Positions 10,819-20,265 are shown, counted from the first letter of the stretch. The stretch is DNA of 64,000 bases from Paulinella micropora (GCA_009731375.1 BJOX01000030.1:1133143-1197142), one strand, 5' to 3'. Program-made: numbers and translations. Notes: generated by a model from the letters alone, not told the origin.

Positions 10819-11504
10819 TTTTAACTGCAGGCACTTTATGCATTTTTTCCCTACTGAGATGTTGCCAACTATACTCAACCTCACTTCCGTGGAGCTCGCA
10901 AAAGATCCAACCTCCCGTATGAGATCCCCCTTACAGAGGATGAGTTTTGGGCGTTTTTAGGCCTCCTAATTCGTATATCATTAGCAGATAGGGGCCGGAG
11001 GAGGTGTCACTGAGGTAAGGTAAGTGAAGTGGGCACAGACGGNNNNNNNNNNCCAAAGGAAGATGAAGAGATCGAAATGGCGAGCCTCTCTACGCGTGAG
11101 AGAGAGAAGAAGGCCATGGAGGCAGAATGGAGGGTAAGTCGTGCCTTGGCGACCAGCGCTTTCGACTTCCAATGTGATTCCATGGCACTTTCGAATGTAC
11201 ACTGTGCAGAAATATCGCGAGCAAAGAGTTGGCGAGTTCAGAGACGAGGCGGCCTGCAAGGCACGGGTACGCTATGAATTACTTGGCATCTGGTTTTTAT
11301 AAGATCTCTTTCTGCAGTGTGATTCTTTTCCAAGTCTCTTTTCTAATAATTTACTTGTGCGTGCAGAGAGACTTGCGTGGCGGTGAGGTCAGCGATGACG
11401 ACGAAGATTGGGTAGAGATAGAGGAGCTTGAAGAAGAAGAGATCAGTATTCAAGAAGAAATTGTGGGAGGTCCCTCTCGACCTGGTCCCGACGATAGTGA
11501 TTGA
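1395..11504 (+). CDS. EIF3B: Eukaryotic translation initiation factor 3 subunit B (split gene, 5' end missing)
   Basis: eIF3b is a scaffold subunit of cytoplasmic eIF3, which promotes assembly of the 43S initiation complex. Exons follow the family in order: [11 protein letters not shown] (1395-1430), [17 protein letters not shown] (1485-1558), [13 protein letters not shown] (1659-1737), IIIWDIL (1800-1858), [13 protein letters not shown] (1960-2011), YETPGMNLL (2067-2144), [13 protein letters not shown] (2198-2235), 2288 to about 2366, [14 protein letters not shown] (2555-2602), 2658 to about 2714, [12 protein letters not shown] (2765-2939), [14 protein letters not shown] (2991-3059), 3103-3153, VEWDPS (3199-3255), 9180 to about 9196, [12 protein letters not shown] (9250-9300), [11 protein letters not shown] (9348-9422), 9471-9518, about 11053-11133, 11210-11266, and LRGG plus an acidic tail ending in TGA (11367-11504). 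Most introns are 43-105 nt with GT...AG ends and phases that fit. Junctions near 2366-2555 and 9196-9250 are uncertain, and the exon before 11133 touches an N gap. The N-terminal RRM is absent. Two introns are swollen by mobile elements. Confidence 0.93.
3340..3478. repeat. Tetranucleotide array (CTAT/CTGT/CTAC/CCAT)
   Basis: Degenerating (CTAT)n with CTGT, CTAC and CCAT variants, preceded by a C13 run. It lies at the start of the large eIF3b intron and forms the left flank of the element at 3479. Confidence 0.95.
3479..3814 (+). mobile_element. ATCT-tailed non-autonomous element (type 1)
   Basis: A unique 336-bp segment with (CTAT)n on its left and a 3' end 'agactaaacat' running straight into (ATCT)n. 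The end 'aga(c/t)(t/c)aaacat(ATCT)n' recurs at 7891, 9051, 53386, 54208 and 54784 on different bodies. No ORF is convincing. A SINE-like or 5'-truncated non-LTR insertion in a tetranucleotide array is the best reading; box A/B motifs were not found. Confidence 0.55.
3815..3984. repeat. (ATCT)n array
   Basis: About 170 bp of nearly pure ATCT with ATTT and ATCC variants. It separates the type 1 element from the 5' end of the LINE and is the left flank of both a tail and a new insertion. Confidence 0.95.
3985..4862 (+). CDS. LINE N-terminal ORF region
   Basis: An open frame of about 290 codons runs from the ATCT array to a TGA at 4860-4862. It is Lys/Arg/Gln-rich with a basic helical stretch around 4450-4680 ([12 protein letters not shown]) of the kind that precedes the RT in LINEs, possibly for RNA binding. 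No zinc finger was recognised. The frame is open into the array on its left, so the true start is unclear and the copy may be 5'-truncated. It ends just before the RT region, which resumes in another frame, so a frameshift probably broke one long ORF. Confidence 0.6.
4936..7433 (+). pseudogene. LINE reverse transcriptase / CCHC / restriction-like endonuclease (frameshifted 5' part)
   Basis: The RT begins with [18 protein letters not shown] (from 4936). After a frame change near 5010-5060 it continues in one frame to a TAG at 7431-7433. Visible motifs: [13 protein letters not shown] (catalytic Asp block), [15 protein letters not shown], and YADDL (5656 onward). A CX2C...HX4C motif ([18 protein letters not shown], about 6724) precedes an RHD motif. 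The endonuclease core is RPDIVVW...CILIELTCP...KTNRYNKL, a PD-(D/E)XK arrangement as in R2-like elements. It would nick target DNA and prime reverse transcription. From 5061 to the stop no interruption is seen, but the damage at 4860-5060 probably inactivates this copy. Confidence 0.85.
7744..7782. repeat. (ATCT)n tail of the LINE
   Basis: A short ATCT tract forms the 3' tail of the LINE and at the same time the left flank of the next element. Confidence 0.9.
7783..7891 (+). mobile_element. ATCT-tailed short element (type 2), copy 1
   Basis: About 109 bp from 'gggactagtgcccactcc' to 'agaccaaacaacaaacat', bounded by ATCT on both sides. Related copies stand at 53319-53386 and 54087-54212. No coding capacity. 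Probably a SINE-like or 5'-truncated non-LTR element. Confidence 0.6.
7892..8122. repeat. ATCT array with telomere-like (CCTTAA)n block
   Basis: ATCT repeats enclose a block at about 7936-8010 of repeated CCTTAA with two CCCTAA units, a telomere-like hexamer series, followed by TACTATC-like repeats and ATCT again. No gene. Confidence 0.85.
8123..8231 (+). mobile_element. 5'-truncated LINE copy (3' end only)
   Basis: Nearly identical to the last 109 bp of the LINE at 3985-7743 (shares 'acagtctacccgtgattccc' and the end 'gcgacatctc'). ATCT flanks both sides. Extreme 5' truncation is typical of target-primed reverse transcription. Confidence 0.85.
8252..8598. other. Assembly gap (347 N)
   Basis: A run of N inside an ATCT array. 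Similar 10-nt N runs stand at 11043-11052, 23878-23887, 31909-31918, 53309-53318, 56130-56139 and 61562-61571. Confidence 1.
8599..9050 (+). mobile_element. Structured ~450-bp ATCT-tailed element, copy 1
   Basis: Almost identical to 54324-54783. It contains a hairpin with an 11-bp stem (acaccaaccac at 8932-8942, gtggttggtgt at 8952-8962) and another stem pairing 'agttcaa' with 'ttgaact' around 8889-8923. The sequence 'tgatgaagtcgggg' occurs twice and 'cctcgactt' once. No ORF is shared by the copies. It ends in 'agattaaaca' plus ATCT. It may be a non-autonomous retroelement with a folded RNA, or the 5' region of a LINE. Confidence 0.6.
9541..10817. repeat. 1.3-kb CTT/CTTT/CTG-rich microsatellite and poly(T)
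   Basis: CTT, CTTT, CCT and TCTGCT units in a strongly strand-biased polypyrimidine tract, with a short inverted purine block (10421-10480), ending in a 55-bp poly(T). It fills the eIF3b intron that begins at 9519. All ORFs in it are low-complexity artefacts. Confidence 0.95.
10858..10996 (+). pseudogene. piggyBac-like transposase fragment
   Basis: Translation gives [20 protein letters not shown], matching the segment LSTEEFWLFSGLLVRISIAN of the piggyBac-like transposase at 24.7-25.1 kb (minus strand). Only about 46 codons remain, in the sense orientation, within the eIF3b intron and shortly before a 10-N gap. A relic of a related element. Confidence 0.75.
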
Positions 11505-11847
11505 CCGATTGGTCAGGTCTTTTACAATTAAATTTCTCCTTTTCCACTCAACGACTTATCAGGTATTAATATATTCGGTTTTGTCTTCGCCTTATTAGTA
11601 CTTTTGAATTTCTTTTGTTACAGGAAAATGTCAGGCTCAAATGTTGTCCGATGGCATCATGACTTGTTTTTGTCTGTTGCAGTTGTTTGTTAGTTGTTAG
11701 AGAGAGAGAGAGAGAGGTTGACAGTGTGGCAGTAGGTGTGGATTACTTGTCTGAGGTGGCATTGGTGTCACCAATGCAGCTTTTCCTTGTCTGGTTTATT
11801 AATATCAGAAAGAATACCGTACCGGACCGAATTATTAATATTGTGTT
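11505..11847. other. eIF3b 3' flank
   Basis: AT-rich sequence after the eIF3b stop with a (GA)n tract at about 11698-11716. It probably holds the 3' UTR, but no polyadenylation signal can be assigned with confidence. No gene seen. Confidence 0.4.
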
Positions 11848-12123
11848 ATTGCTGTTGACATTCAAGACAACAACAAAAATTAGTTTTTCATTTTTGTGTC
11901 AGATTTTCATTTTTGTGACCGTTTTTCATTTTTGTGACAAAAATTCAAATTTTCAAATTTAACGGTAACATTTCGCGAAAATTTACGATATTTTGCGGAC
12001 GAATATAGCCGTTAATTTGAAAAATTCAAATTTTCACCCAAAATCAAAATTCCAACCAAAACTGAAATTCCAACCAAAACAGAAAAATCAATTTTTTTTG
12101 TTGTCTTGAATGTCAACAGCAAT
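11848..12123. mobile_element. MITE, family A copy 1
   Basis: 276 bp with terminal inverted repeats: starts ATTGCTGTTGACATTCAAGA and ends with its exact reverse complement (at least 26 bp perfect). AT-rich and non-coding, with an internal 'tttcgcgaaaatttacgata' block. An equally long copy in the same orientation is at 51855-52130. The transposase source is unknown. Confidence 0.85.
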
Positions 12124-12124
12124 A

Positions 12125-13411
12125 TGTTACAATAGTCACCTACGATATTACTGACGACATTCAAGAGAAAAAAAAAAATAGTTTTTCGATTTAGTTGGAA
12201 TTTTAATTTTGGTTGAAATTTCCATTTTGGTTGGAAATTTGAATTTTCAAATTAACTGCTATATTCGTCCGCAAAATATCGTAAATTTTCGCGAAATGTT
12301 ATTAATACCGTCGGCGTTAAATTGGAAAATTTGAATTTTTGACACAAAAATGAAAAACTGACACAAAATTAAAATTCCAACCAAAATAGAAAAACTATTA
12401 TTTTTTTTTCTCTTGAATGTCGTCAGTAATATTTAATAACCGATATTAATAACTGTCCTAACGATATGAAGACTGAGGAATACCTGAAGTAGGGACTCCG
12501 TAATCTCCAGACCGGCCAAGGATAACCGACAGACAGGAACGGTAAGTAGTATTGCCATCAAGTTATATACCGGGTGGCATAATCCCTTCTCCCCCCCGAG
12601 CGTGCTCAACCCTATGCGCGCGAGAAATCGAACTTACACCGCCGCCGACAAACCTCGGGATAGAATGCAAATACTAACCTGAGTGACGGTCGTCGCCGCA
12701 GTACTTGTATTAATTTATTAAACAATATTCCAAGTTTGGAAATTCGCCAACACTTACACTGCGTACTCAGGCTAGTTGAAGATTTTGAGTGACTCAGCTC
12801 GGACTTCAAGTGAAAATTGTGCCATTCAAGTTCGCGGCAAACATTTCAACCCGCCCCCCTGTGACCAGTCGCCAGATATTACAGGTACGTGACCCGCCGA
12901 AGTTGTGATACCGTGATGAGTGGCACGGTCAGTGTTCTCGAGTAATATAAGTTCCCCTGCCGCACTGCCTGAATCATTCAACTTGACTCAATGCCAAGCC
13001 GTTGCCCATTACTTATACGCCATATTACTCGAACACACTTAGCACTTCCTAGTCCCCATCTTCAAGTAACTTGGTCGGAAGCAGTTACCCTGCCGATGAC
13101 CGTTACGTGCATATGCTACATGTTACTGAATAAAATACTTAGCATTTCCCCGATTTCGGTGCCACAAAGCAGTTACACATACTATCATTTGTTAGACTAA
13201 TATATTAATCGTATTAAATATATGAATCTGGAACTCTCACCAAACGCAGTTTGCAGTAACAGAACTTTAATTGAAAACAGAAAGCGCGCAAAGCGCAGAG
13301 CACAGAGTAACATGACTGGCCGGATCTAAGTAATGGCTCTAACCACACCGTTACTCCGATACGGCCGGCCGGCTAACTAATTATTAATAATATTAATTAT
13401 TAGTTCCAACA
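12125..13411 (-). repeat. Remnant long terminal repeat (LTR-1) holding a MITE
   Basis: Read on the minus strand it begins TGTTGGAACTAATAATT right after a purine tract (13412-13420 read as agggggag), as expected for a 3' LTR, and ends ...TTGTAACA at 12125. It contains a TATA-like 'ggtatataa' and shares 'gcattctatcccgaggtt' and 'cttaccgttcc' with 52431-52980, which lies in the opposite orientation. Without the inserted MITE (12147-12430) it would be about 1.0 kb. Its internal domain is mostly gone. Confidence 0.65.
12147..12430. mobile_element. MITE, family B, nested in LTR-1
   Basis: Starts ATTACTGACGACATTCAAGA and ends with the matching inverted repeat. The inner part contains the family A core in reverse complement, so A and B are diverged relatives facing each other 23 bp apart and together could form a large hairpin. 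It is inserted near the end of LTR-1. Confidence 0.8.
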
Positions 13412-13910
13412 CTCCCCCTGGAACAAAGTAAATTATGAAAGTTACTGCAGGTCCTAATTATGTTACGACCACTATTACTATTTGTGAAACGTATGAAAAC
13501 ACAAACCCAAAACATAATGTAACCACTGTTACCCTCCCACTCTCCGAGAAGTGCAATCAGGCTTGGCTACCCGCTCAGACCGCGGCAAGTATGTATCGGT
13601 TAGACTACATACGAGGCAGCGACCCCGCAATCTGATTGGGCCTACCTGAGGAGAAGAAGATTAGTGTCCTACCCACCCTTTATCGCTTAACACACATTCC
13701 TCAGTAACGGATGGTAACATGATGTAAACCAGACATATGAAACATAACATCATGAGTATATGTTAATATGATCCGGGATAGATATGATAACATATAAATA
13801 TGATAGTTATGCAACTATTCATCATACATTAACGTACATATATGAGCACTATGAAAAAAAAAATGACAGCGCTTCCCGTAAGGGGTATATGATGACAAAC
13901 TATCCAACTA
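13412..13910 (-). other. Remnant internal sequence of the LTR-1 element
   Basis: About 500 bp between the purine tract of LTR-1 and the outer end of the Copia A LTR. Frames are short and nothing is recognisable. Probably the truncated 3' end of an older element into which Copia A inserted. Confidence 0.35.
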
Positions 13911-14370
13911 TGTTCTGGTACAGCTAGGAGACAGTTGCCGAGGTCTTTCGAAACGATAAAGCACCCGAAGGTGTTGCGAGACGATCAACGACCCTCCGAC
14001 TGCCATCACAAGCCTCCAACTCAGTTGGCTTAGGTATAGTATATATGTATATATATATATGATGAGCGAGTTAAATATTGCGCAAAAGTGCAATTCGTCT
14101 GGTCCTCCCATCGGTCCCCGGATCCGTTCGATGATACGTGGCGAAATGCACGGACGGGCGCAAAGACAAACGCGGATACGCGCGTGGGGATGGACGCGGA
14201 GATGAGCGCGGGGAAGAGCATGAAAAGACAAATGCGGATACGCGCGTGGGGATGGACGCGGAGATGAGCACGGGGAAGAGCATGGAAATGGCGAATAAGA
14301 GAAAAGGGTCCACCGGTCTCCCCTCAATCGCACTCTTTGCCCGGCGGATGTAGATCCAGTACCTACAACA
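13911..14370 (-). repeat. Copia A 3' LTR
   Basis: On the minus strand a purine tract (aaggggggag, about 14371-14380) is followed by TGTTGTAGGTACTGG. The proposed end is ...GTACCAGAACA at 13911, giving TG...CA termini and 460 bp. It contains a 62-bp tandem duplication (units from 14172 and 14234, 'gcggatacgcgcgtgggg'). The matching 5' LTR is not present; the 5' end is cut at 21660 by Copia B. Confidence 0.6.
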
Positions 14371-14473
14371 CTCCCCCCTTAACGTATACGTATGCGTAAA
14401 TTTAAAATCGCGCCTTATTGATAATACATATGTATAATGGCCCATAAAATACGGATATATGATAAATCCTTAA

Positions 14474-15110
14474 TTATTTCGCAAAGTGCGAGAAATCAAT
14501 CCCGAAGAGGACCATACTCCTCTTGTCCACGACTAACGAGACTTTGTTTGCTAGGACATTGAATTTTTCATGCGTGAAATTGATCTTGGTAAAAATGCCC
14601 GCAAGATTATCTTCGGAAGGTACCCGGAAAAGTTTGACTATTCCCTTTTTAACCAGCCGAGTAAGGAAATGGTACCTAACGTCAATATGTTTGGTTCGGG
14701 ATTCTCCTAACCCCCTCTCGGACAACGTTAAAGCTCCCTCGTTGTCTTCAAGTAGGGTAGTAGGTCTTCAAGGCATATCCCCATATCACGTAAGGTTTGC
14801 CTCAAAGCCAATAACTCCCTTATGGCCTCGTTAGCCGATACGGTTTCTGCCGCAAGCGTGGATTGGGCGATGACAGGTTGCAGTTTCGAAAACCAGGCTA
14901 TGGGCGCCCCGTTGAAGAGAAAGATAAACCCCGATCGAGACTGACGGGAGATTTTCTCCCCCGCGAAGTCTGAGTCTAAAAATCCGACCAATGGGTTGTC
15001 CGCAACGATATTGTCAATATTGGCTACTACCGGGACGGTGAACTCGTCTAATTGCGACCCGCCCAACAAATTGGTACCATACTTTTCTGTGGAGGTTTTA
15101 CCGATAGCCT
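14474..15110 (-). pseudogene. Copia A RNase H region
   Basis: Motifs GFLDSDFAGE, SRSGFIFLFNGAPIAWFSK and LAAETVSANEAIRELLALRQ, followed in another frame by TKHIDVRYHFLTRLV, are the Ty1/Copia RNase H signatures in order. The domain degrades the RNA strand of the RNA-DNA hybrid. Two frames are needed (break near 14728), so the copy is damaged. Confidence 0.85.
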
Positions 15111-17045
15111 TCATAGCCGCGGATGACTCCCTAGATGGTCCCCATGACTTTGGAGACTTGGGAAGTTGGAAAAGGCGATTAAGATACTGCAAAAGCCGGC
15201 GGTCCCCTCTACGAAAGAAAAGGGCGCGTGGGACAAGGATCCAAAGGAACATCCGGTGTAGCATAGCATACGAAACATCGGATTGGGGACTTGTGATTTC
15301 GCAGCTATACTCAATGGGCAGATCAGCAGGGGACGTGTGTGGACGGCTAGAAAGATAAGCATGCCGATGAGGCATCTCAAGTCATATGCAAGGAGCCGGT
15401 GCCCTTTCTTTAGAGGGGCAGGGTTTTCGGAAGTGAAAGGGGTCTTAGCAGGTATCTCCTCTAAGTATCCAAGTTCCCCTAAAATGAGGAGTTCGTACTT
15501 CCGTTGATGCAACAAGATCCCTTTATCGGTCTGAACGATCTGGATATCCTTAAACTCAGTCGCTTTACCGAGGTTTTTGCATCTAAACCCGTGCTTCTCT
15601 AGGCTCGCCACTAATCCCTCATGTGCGCTCTGGGACGCTGCGTGTATCCCATCGTCCACATGAAAAGATAAGAGTTGATTGGACTTGAGACTATCCTGGA
15701 GTTTGACGAAGGAAGCACGTTCTAAGGTGAAGGTCACAAAGCGTTGCTTACTTATCAACTCATGCGATAAGAGGTCGTACCACAACCGTCGGGACTCAGG
15801 GTGCCCGTACAAGGCTTTCTTCAGGAGCCAAATAAACCCTGGCCTTTCAAAACCGGGAGGGGGCTTAACGTAGATGTCATAAGGCATCTTGGCGTGCAAA
15901 TAAGCGGTGGTGAAATCTATGAGCCAAAGGTCGATCCCAAAACAAGCTGCGTAGGCAATAATAAGAAGGATGGTCCTATGGTGGGCGGTAGGTGAGTATG
16001 TCTTTTTGGGGTCATATTGCAACCCGGCTCTTAGCAGGTCACCCCTTAAGGTGATCCTTGCTTTGTGGAATTCCTCAGAGGTCCCTTGTTGTTTCATCGA
16101 ATCTATCCACTTAAAAGGAATGATCGGTGACCCAGACCTCCGTGCCTCTGATTCACTCACTCTCTTGCACCATTCAAAGGCTTTCAGCTCCTCTTGCTGT
16201 TTCACCTCCTTCTCCCTAGCCTGCCTCCTATCTTTAGGCTTCTGAGAAACAGGAAACTCGGGGGTCTGTTCGCTAACTAGGCAATAATCTATCCTTTGCT
16301 CGCGCGCGCATAATGAGATATGGCTCCCTCTAGTTCTGCCCCCAGGTATGATGTTCTCAGCCAAGATAAGGCCTTGCTCATGTGATCTCCACTCCTTCCC
16401 ATGTTTGCTTTTTTCGGTGGTAATCCGTTCTCTCTCCGCCTCGACGAATCCAAACTCTGAAACAGTGTTGGGATCCGCCGATTCGGACTTAGAATTACTA
16501 GGTACCGTTCGCCCTTCCTCAGCGTACTTGTACTTAATAATTTCTGAGTCTATGATTTTATCGGTTACCCCATCGTCAAAAGCAACATGGTGAGCAGGAA
16601 AACGTCTTGACTTTTGCACGACGGGAGCTGAGGGCCCGAGCGTAACACCCTTACGGATAGCTGCTTCCCATTGCTTTCCATAAGTTTGTTTAGCCCAGCC
16701 CTCTCCCCACATACGCGCGGGAATCTTGACGTGTTTCCCCGACAGCACAACCTTCTCCTTAGACTTTCTCCCCCTCTTCATAACATCTTTGCCGCTCCTG
16801 TGTGTCTCCTTCTCCTCGTCTCGGTCCCGGTCCCTTGTCTCAATGACAGGACTGGGGGGAATGAGGTCCGGCATAAAAGCGTAGTTGGGACTGTAAGTGA
16901 TAGGTCGGGGAGATTTCTGCCCCTCGTCCCCACTCGAATCCTCATCCGCTTTCTTGCCTGACTGCTCATTACCCTGGGCAGGAGAAGGAGAATGGTGCGG
17001 CAATAAATCGGTACCAGTCGGGGCATCAACTTTAGGGATCACCAC
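15111..17045 (-). pseudogene. Copia A reverse transcriptase (RVT_2)
   Basis: One long frame holds a linker with VKIPARMWGEGWAKQTYG and HHVAFDDG, then RVT_2: ARITLRGDLLRAG, IDLWLIDFTTAYLHAKMP (catalytic Asp), WLLKKALYGHPESRRLWYD, and LLSFHVDDGIHAA (the VDD motif). It ends in a frame change before RNase H. A 9-G run at about 17051 separates it from the integrase frame, so a single-base slip there may have split the polyprotein. Confidence 0.88.
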
Positions 17046-17046
17046 T

Positions 17047-18129
17047 TCAATGGGGGGGGGGTCGGTCCTCCATTGTAGCGGGGTCTCTAGAGTTGATGGC
17101 CCCCATATCAGGAATGGCTTTTTCCAACGTACGAGTAGGATTGTGAGAGAGCGTAGTTTTGGCGGGGAGTTTGCTATTATCCCAACTCACCGAGAACATG
17201 GGCTCAACTTCCCCGGTGCTCTCTAAACTTTTGGAAGCTTCTCTCTTACCTAGCTTCCAAAATTCAAAAACTACGTCTCGTACATTCCCATGGATTACCC
17301 GTGCTACAGGGTCATAAACCCTATAGTAACCGGTGTCCCTCTCGTATCCTAGGAAGACAACCCTTCTTCCCCTCTCACCTTTCCCTCTCTTCGCCTTGAC
17401 TTTCATTACAGCGGCACATCCGATGGGCCGCAAGTGATGTAAGTAAGGTTTTCTGTTGTGAATCACGTGACTTACCGCGGAAAGGGCCTTGTGAGATAGG
17501 TAGGAGGTTGTTGATGTAAGTACTATTCTTTTCCATTTCGGTCCAAAAGATGGGGGAAGCTCAGCATCACTAAGTAAAGCGCGCGCTGGTCCACCATTGG
17601 TTTGGTGCGAGCGCTCTACTTTGGCGACTGCTTGCTTCTCCCCGGTTGGGGCCTCTAGGAAAGTTGGTTGGTTTACATCAAGCCAATTCCTGAATTCCTT
17701 GTAAAGACCATATTCTTGGTCACAAGTTAAGAACTTCACTTTGTTTCCGGTGTGCCTTTCAAAATATGCAATGGCCTTAAGGAAACAAGAGAAGAACTCG
17801 TTCTTGTGTCTAAGATAAAAGTCTAGCTCGAAATTCGATGCAAGGCATTTAATGGTGAACTTGTATTTCTTTCCATCCCACGATATGGTATTCCACCACC
17901 CTTGGGTATCCATTGATAGGTGTACCCTAGGGCGGTTTTCTACTATATGGTGGTTGGATTTGAAATGTGGGGAACGTTTTATTTTATTGCGAAGGCAGTA
18001 TTCGCACTTCATAATGCGTTCCCGCCAGTTCACACCCACTATCTTAACCCCCATATACTGAGACATTCTCTCCATTGCTTTCACACCTCTATGTTTACAC
18101 ATTCGGTGGAAAACATGGCGTGAATGCAC
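17047..18129 (-). pseudogene. Copia A integrase
   Basis: The zinc-binding N-terminus shows a His pair (MHSRHVFH) and CEYC (HHCC type). The DDE core shows HLSMDTQGWW, FLTCDQEYG and KVERSHQTNGG. A C-terminal region (RRVVFLGYERDTGYYRVYDP) matches the Copia integrase tail. It would insert the cDNA. The frame is open for 360 codons but detached from both the protease and the RT frames. Confidence 0.85.
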
Positions 18130-18505
18130 TCAGCATTATGGGGTTTAACTACTGGGTGTAATGCCCTGTCCATACGTCATTTAGCATCATGCTCATGCCC
18201 ATGCATAGACATATCACACTTTTCACCATCAGGCATGACAGAGCAACATGCTAACCCTATCCCTCTCCCTATATATTCGCCCCTCTCATTTTCAGTCTCA
18301 TGCGAAAAGGGGACATAAGACTTCATCTCATCACATCGCCATCCACATAGACATGGTGACTTATTGCAATAGACATCACGGTATATAGTTAGGGATGCTT
18401 TCAGAGATGGGCGACTAGGAGGGAGTCAGAATGTGACGGTCGAAGGTGACGAATCACCGTTCTCGACCTTCACGTTTTGTTTGTTTAGGGCAATGGGATC
18501 GGATC
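18130..18505 (-). other. Degenerate spacer between Copia A protease and integrase
   Basis: About 375 bp with stops in all frames, where a continuous polyprotein would be expected. Nothing recognisable; it is probably decayed or inserted sequence. Confidence 0.4.
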
Positions 18506-18967
18506 TTACCACTCATTCGGGTTGAGTGGAGCCATATCCGGGGGATCAAAAACTGAGAGATTGTTTTGCAAGGACCGCCCCCTCGCAACGATCTGCTCCT
18601 CCCGTATGTGGATAGGCTCCTTCAAGACAATAACTTGGTTGTTCTGGTGAACAACTGCAAGCTTTTTCTTGACCCACGCCGAGGTGGCCACCAACCCATA
18701 TTTGAGATGAGGATTGAAAGTAGTTTGTGAGTCATAAACACACACTTCCTCCCCATAGGCTCCCGAAAGGTGCATTTGGACTTTCCCTTTATATTCGGTC
18801 CGAAGGCTACCTTTCGCGATTCTAAATTTTTGGGGTTCCAACCTCATCTTAACGAATGAGTCTTTATGGGGAGACTGTGACTCGCTAGCCCCACTGTCGT
18901 CCACCCACATCATGTGGCCAGGTTCAAAGGTTCCCTCACTGTTAGCTTCGGGGCTTTCAACCATCAT
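18506..18967 (-). pseudogene. Copia A aspartic protease region
   Basis: MWVDDSGASESQSPHKDSF contains the Copia protease DSGA signature. Downstream blocks LKYGLVATSAWVKKKLAVVH and VIVLKEPIHIREEQIVARG have a counterpart in Copia C (42.5-42.9 kb). The enzyme would cleave the polyprotein. The frame is open over 154 codons and then lost. Confidence 0.75.
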
Positions 18968-19659
18968 GATGGTAGGTGTCTGACGAGTTAGTCTTTGTTC
19001 CCGTACCCAATTGGGAAGTGCACTGGGATTGAGGAATGATACTTTCTGGCGTCTGAGGTACGGTAGGACCTTCAGGGGCAGTAGGAGAAGAGATAGGGTT
19101 TATAGGGGACGATTCCCCCTGTCCAACCCTTTTCTTTTCTGCTTCCTCGTAGTCTGCCGCACCCCAGCCAAAAAGGGAAAAGAAGCTACCATACCTTTTG
19201 CAAAGTGGTTGTTATGCTTAATCGCCATGGATATGACGCAATCACGGACAGTAAAGAAGAGGTCATTCTAGAAGTCGTCGACTTCTCCGTCCGACTTAGT
19301 TATAAGGGTGTCCTTAACTGTCAAGCCACTTGCTCCCCTTGCTAACGCGGCCAAAAACCTCTTTAGTTTGTCATGGGGGGAATCTCTCCGTTTCCCCCTA
19401 CAACGACTTTACTCTTCTTCTTGTCGAAAGTACCAAGCTATATCTCCCTGCTCGTCATATTCTCCCCCTTGGTATTCCGCCTCTACCTCGGCAAGGGGTG
19501 GTGCGGCAACGGACTTATCTTTCCCTTCTCGAGACTCCCCCATGACCTCCCCCACGTCTTGTGTGGACGTTGAAGAAGGGGAGATGACTCAGAGGGGAGT
19601 TCGTGGGATAGAAGAGCTGCCTTTCTGGATAGAAGATCTGTCTTTCTGGTCTGGCGCTC

Positions 19660-20265
19660 TCACCCACTGAGTAGACAGAAGGGACATAGGTACAAGCATA
19701 AAAGAGTCAGGGGGGGGGGGGGAAATCCCTCTCTTAGTTTCTGTCTGTACCCTGCTAAGATAGCTTCCCTCTTCTTCTCCTCACCAATGTGCCATGAGCA
19801 AAACTCATAACACTTTCCTAATCTCTCTGCACACGCCCCCCCCTCCACGCCCAACCGGGCCGCACCTAACTTCCATGAACACCTGAAACCTGACTTTGCA
19901 GTAGCCTCACACTGCTTGCCATTGGGTACGTGACAGCTAGTAGGCTTGATAGGTTTGGCATGGAGGTTGAGTGGTGGGCCACCTACCTCTCTAATATGCA
20001 ATGGGTTGGTGTTTTTAATGAGGACTTTTCTGTAACCTGTCTTGGCACGGCGAAGCCCCCAACCATCCTCTAAGGGGTAGATCACACCCAGAGGGGTGGG
20101 GTCACCTGCCATGTCAAGAGAGTTTACAAAATTGTTCTCACTAAGTGGGGGGATACGTGTTTGAGAAACATTAGTGGGATGGAGAGTGATGTGTGTTGGT
20201 GTAGCCTCCCCCTCTCTCCCCGTCACATTGTGGTTGTACCTAGCACGGCTTCTGTCTGCATCCAC
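19660..20265 (-). pseudogene. Copia A gag-protease linker with C...C...CxxH motif
   Basis: An ORF of 200 codons with GKQCEATAKSGFRCSW followed by KCYEFCSWH. The spacing (Cx6-8GxRC...CxxH) resembles small zinc-binding motifs and recurs in Copia G (GNQCSALTSGDRRC...FCTYH) and partly in Copia C (GEQC...DLCGYH). It lies between the gag zinc knuckle and the protease. Function unknown. The 18968-19659 sequence between it and the protease has only short frames. Confidence 0.55.

Noticed and set aside
9365-10922. Very long ORFs rich in Lys/Arg/Glu or Ser/Phe
   Set aside because: They arise from CTT/CTTT microsatellites open in most frames; there is no domain, codon signal or splice support.
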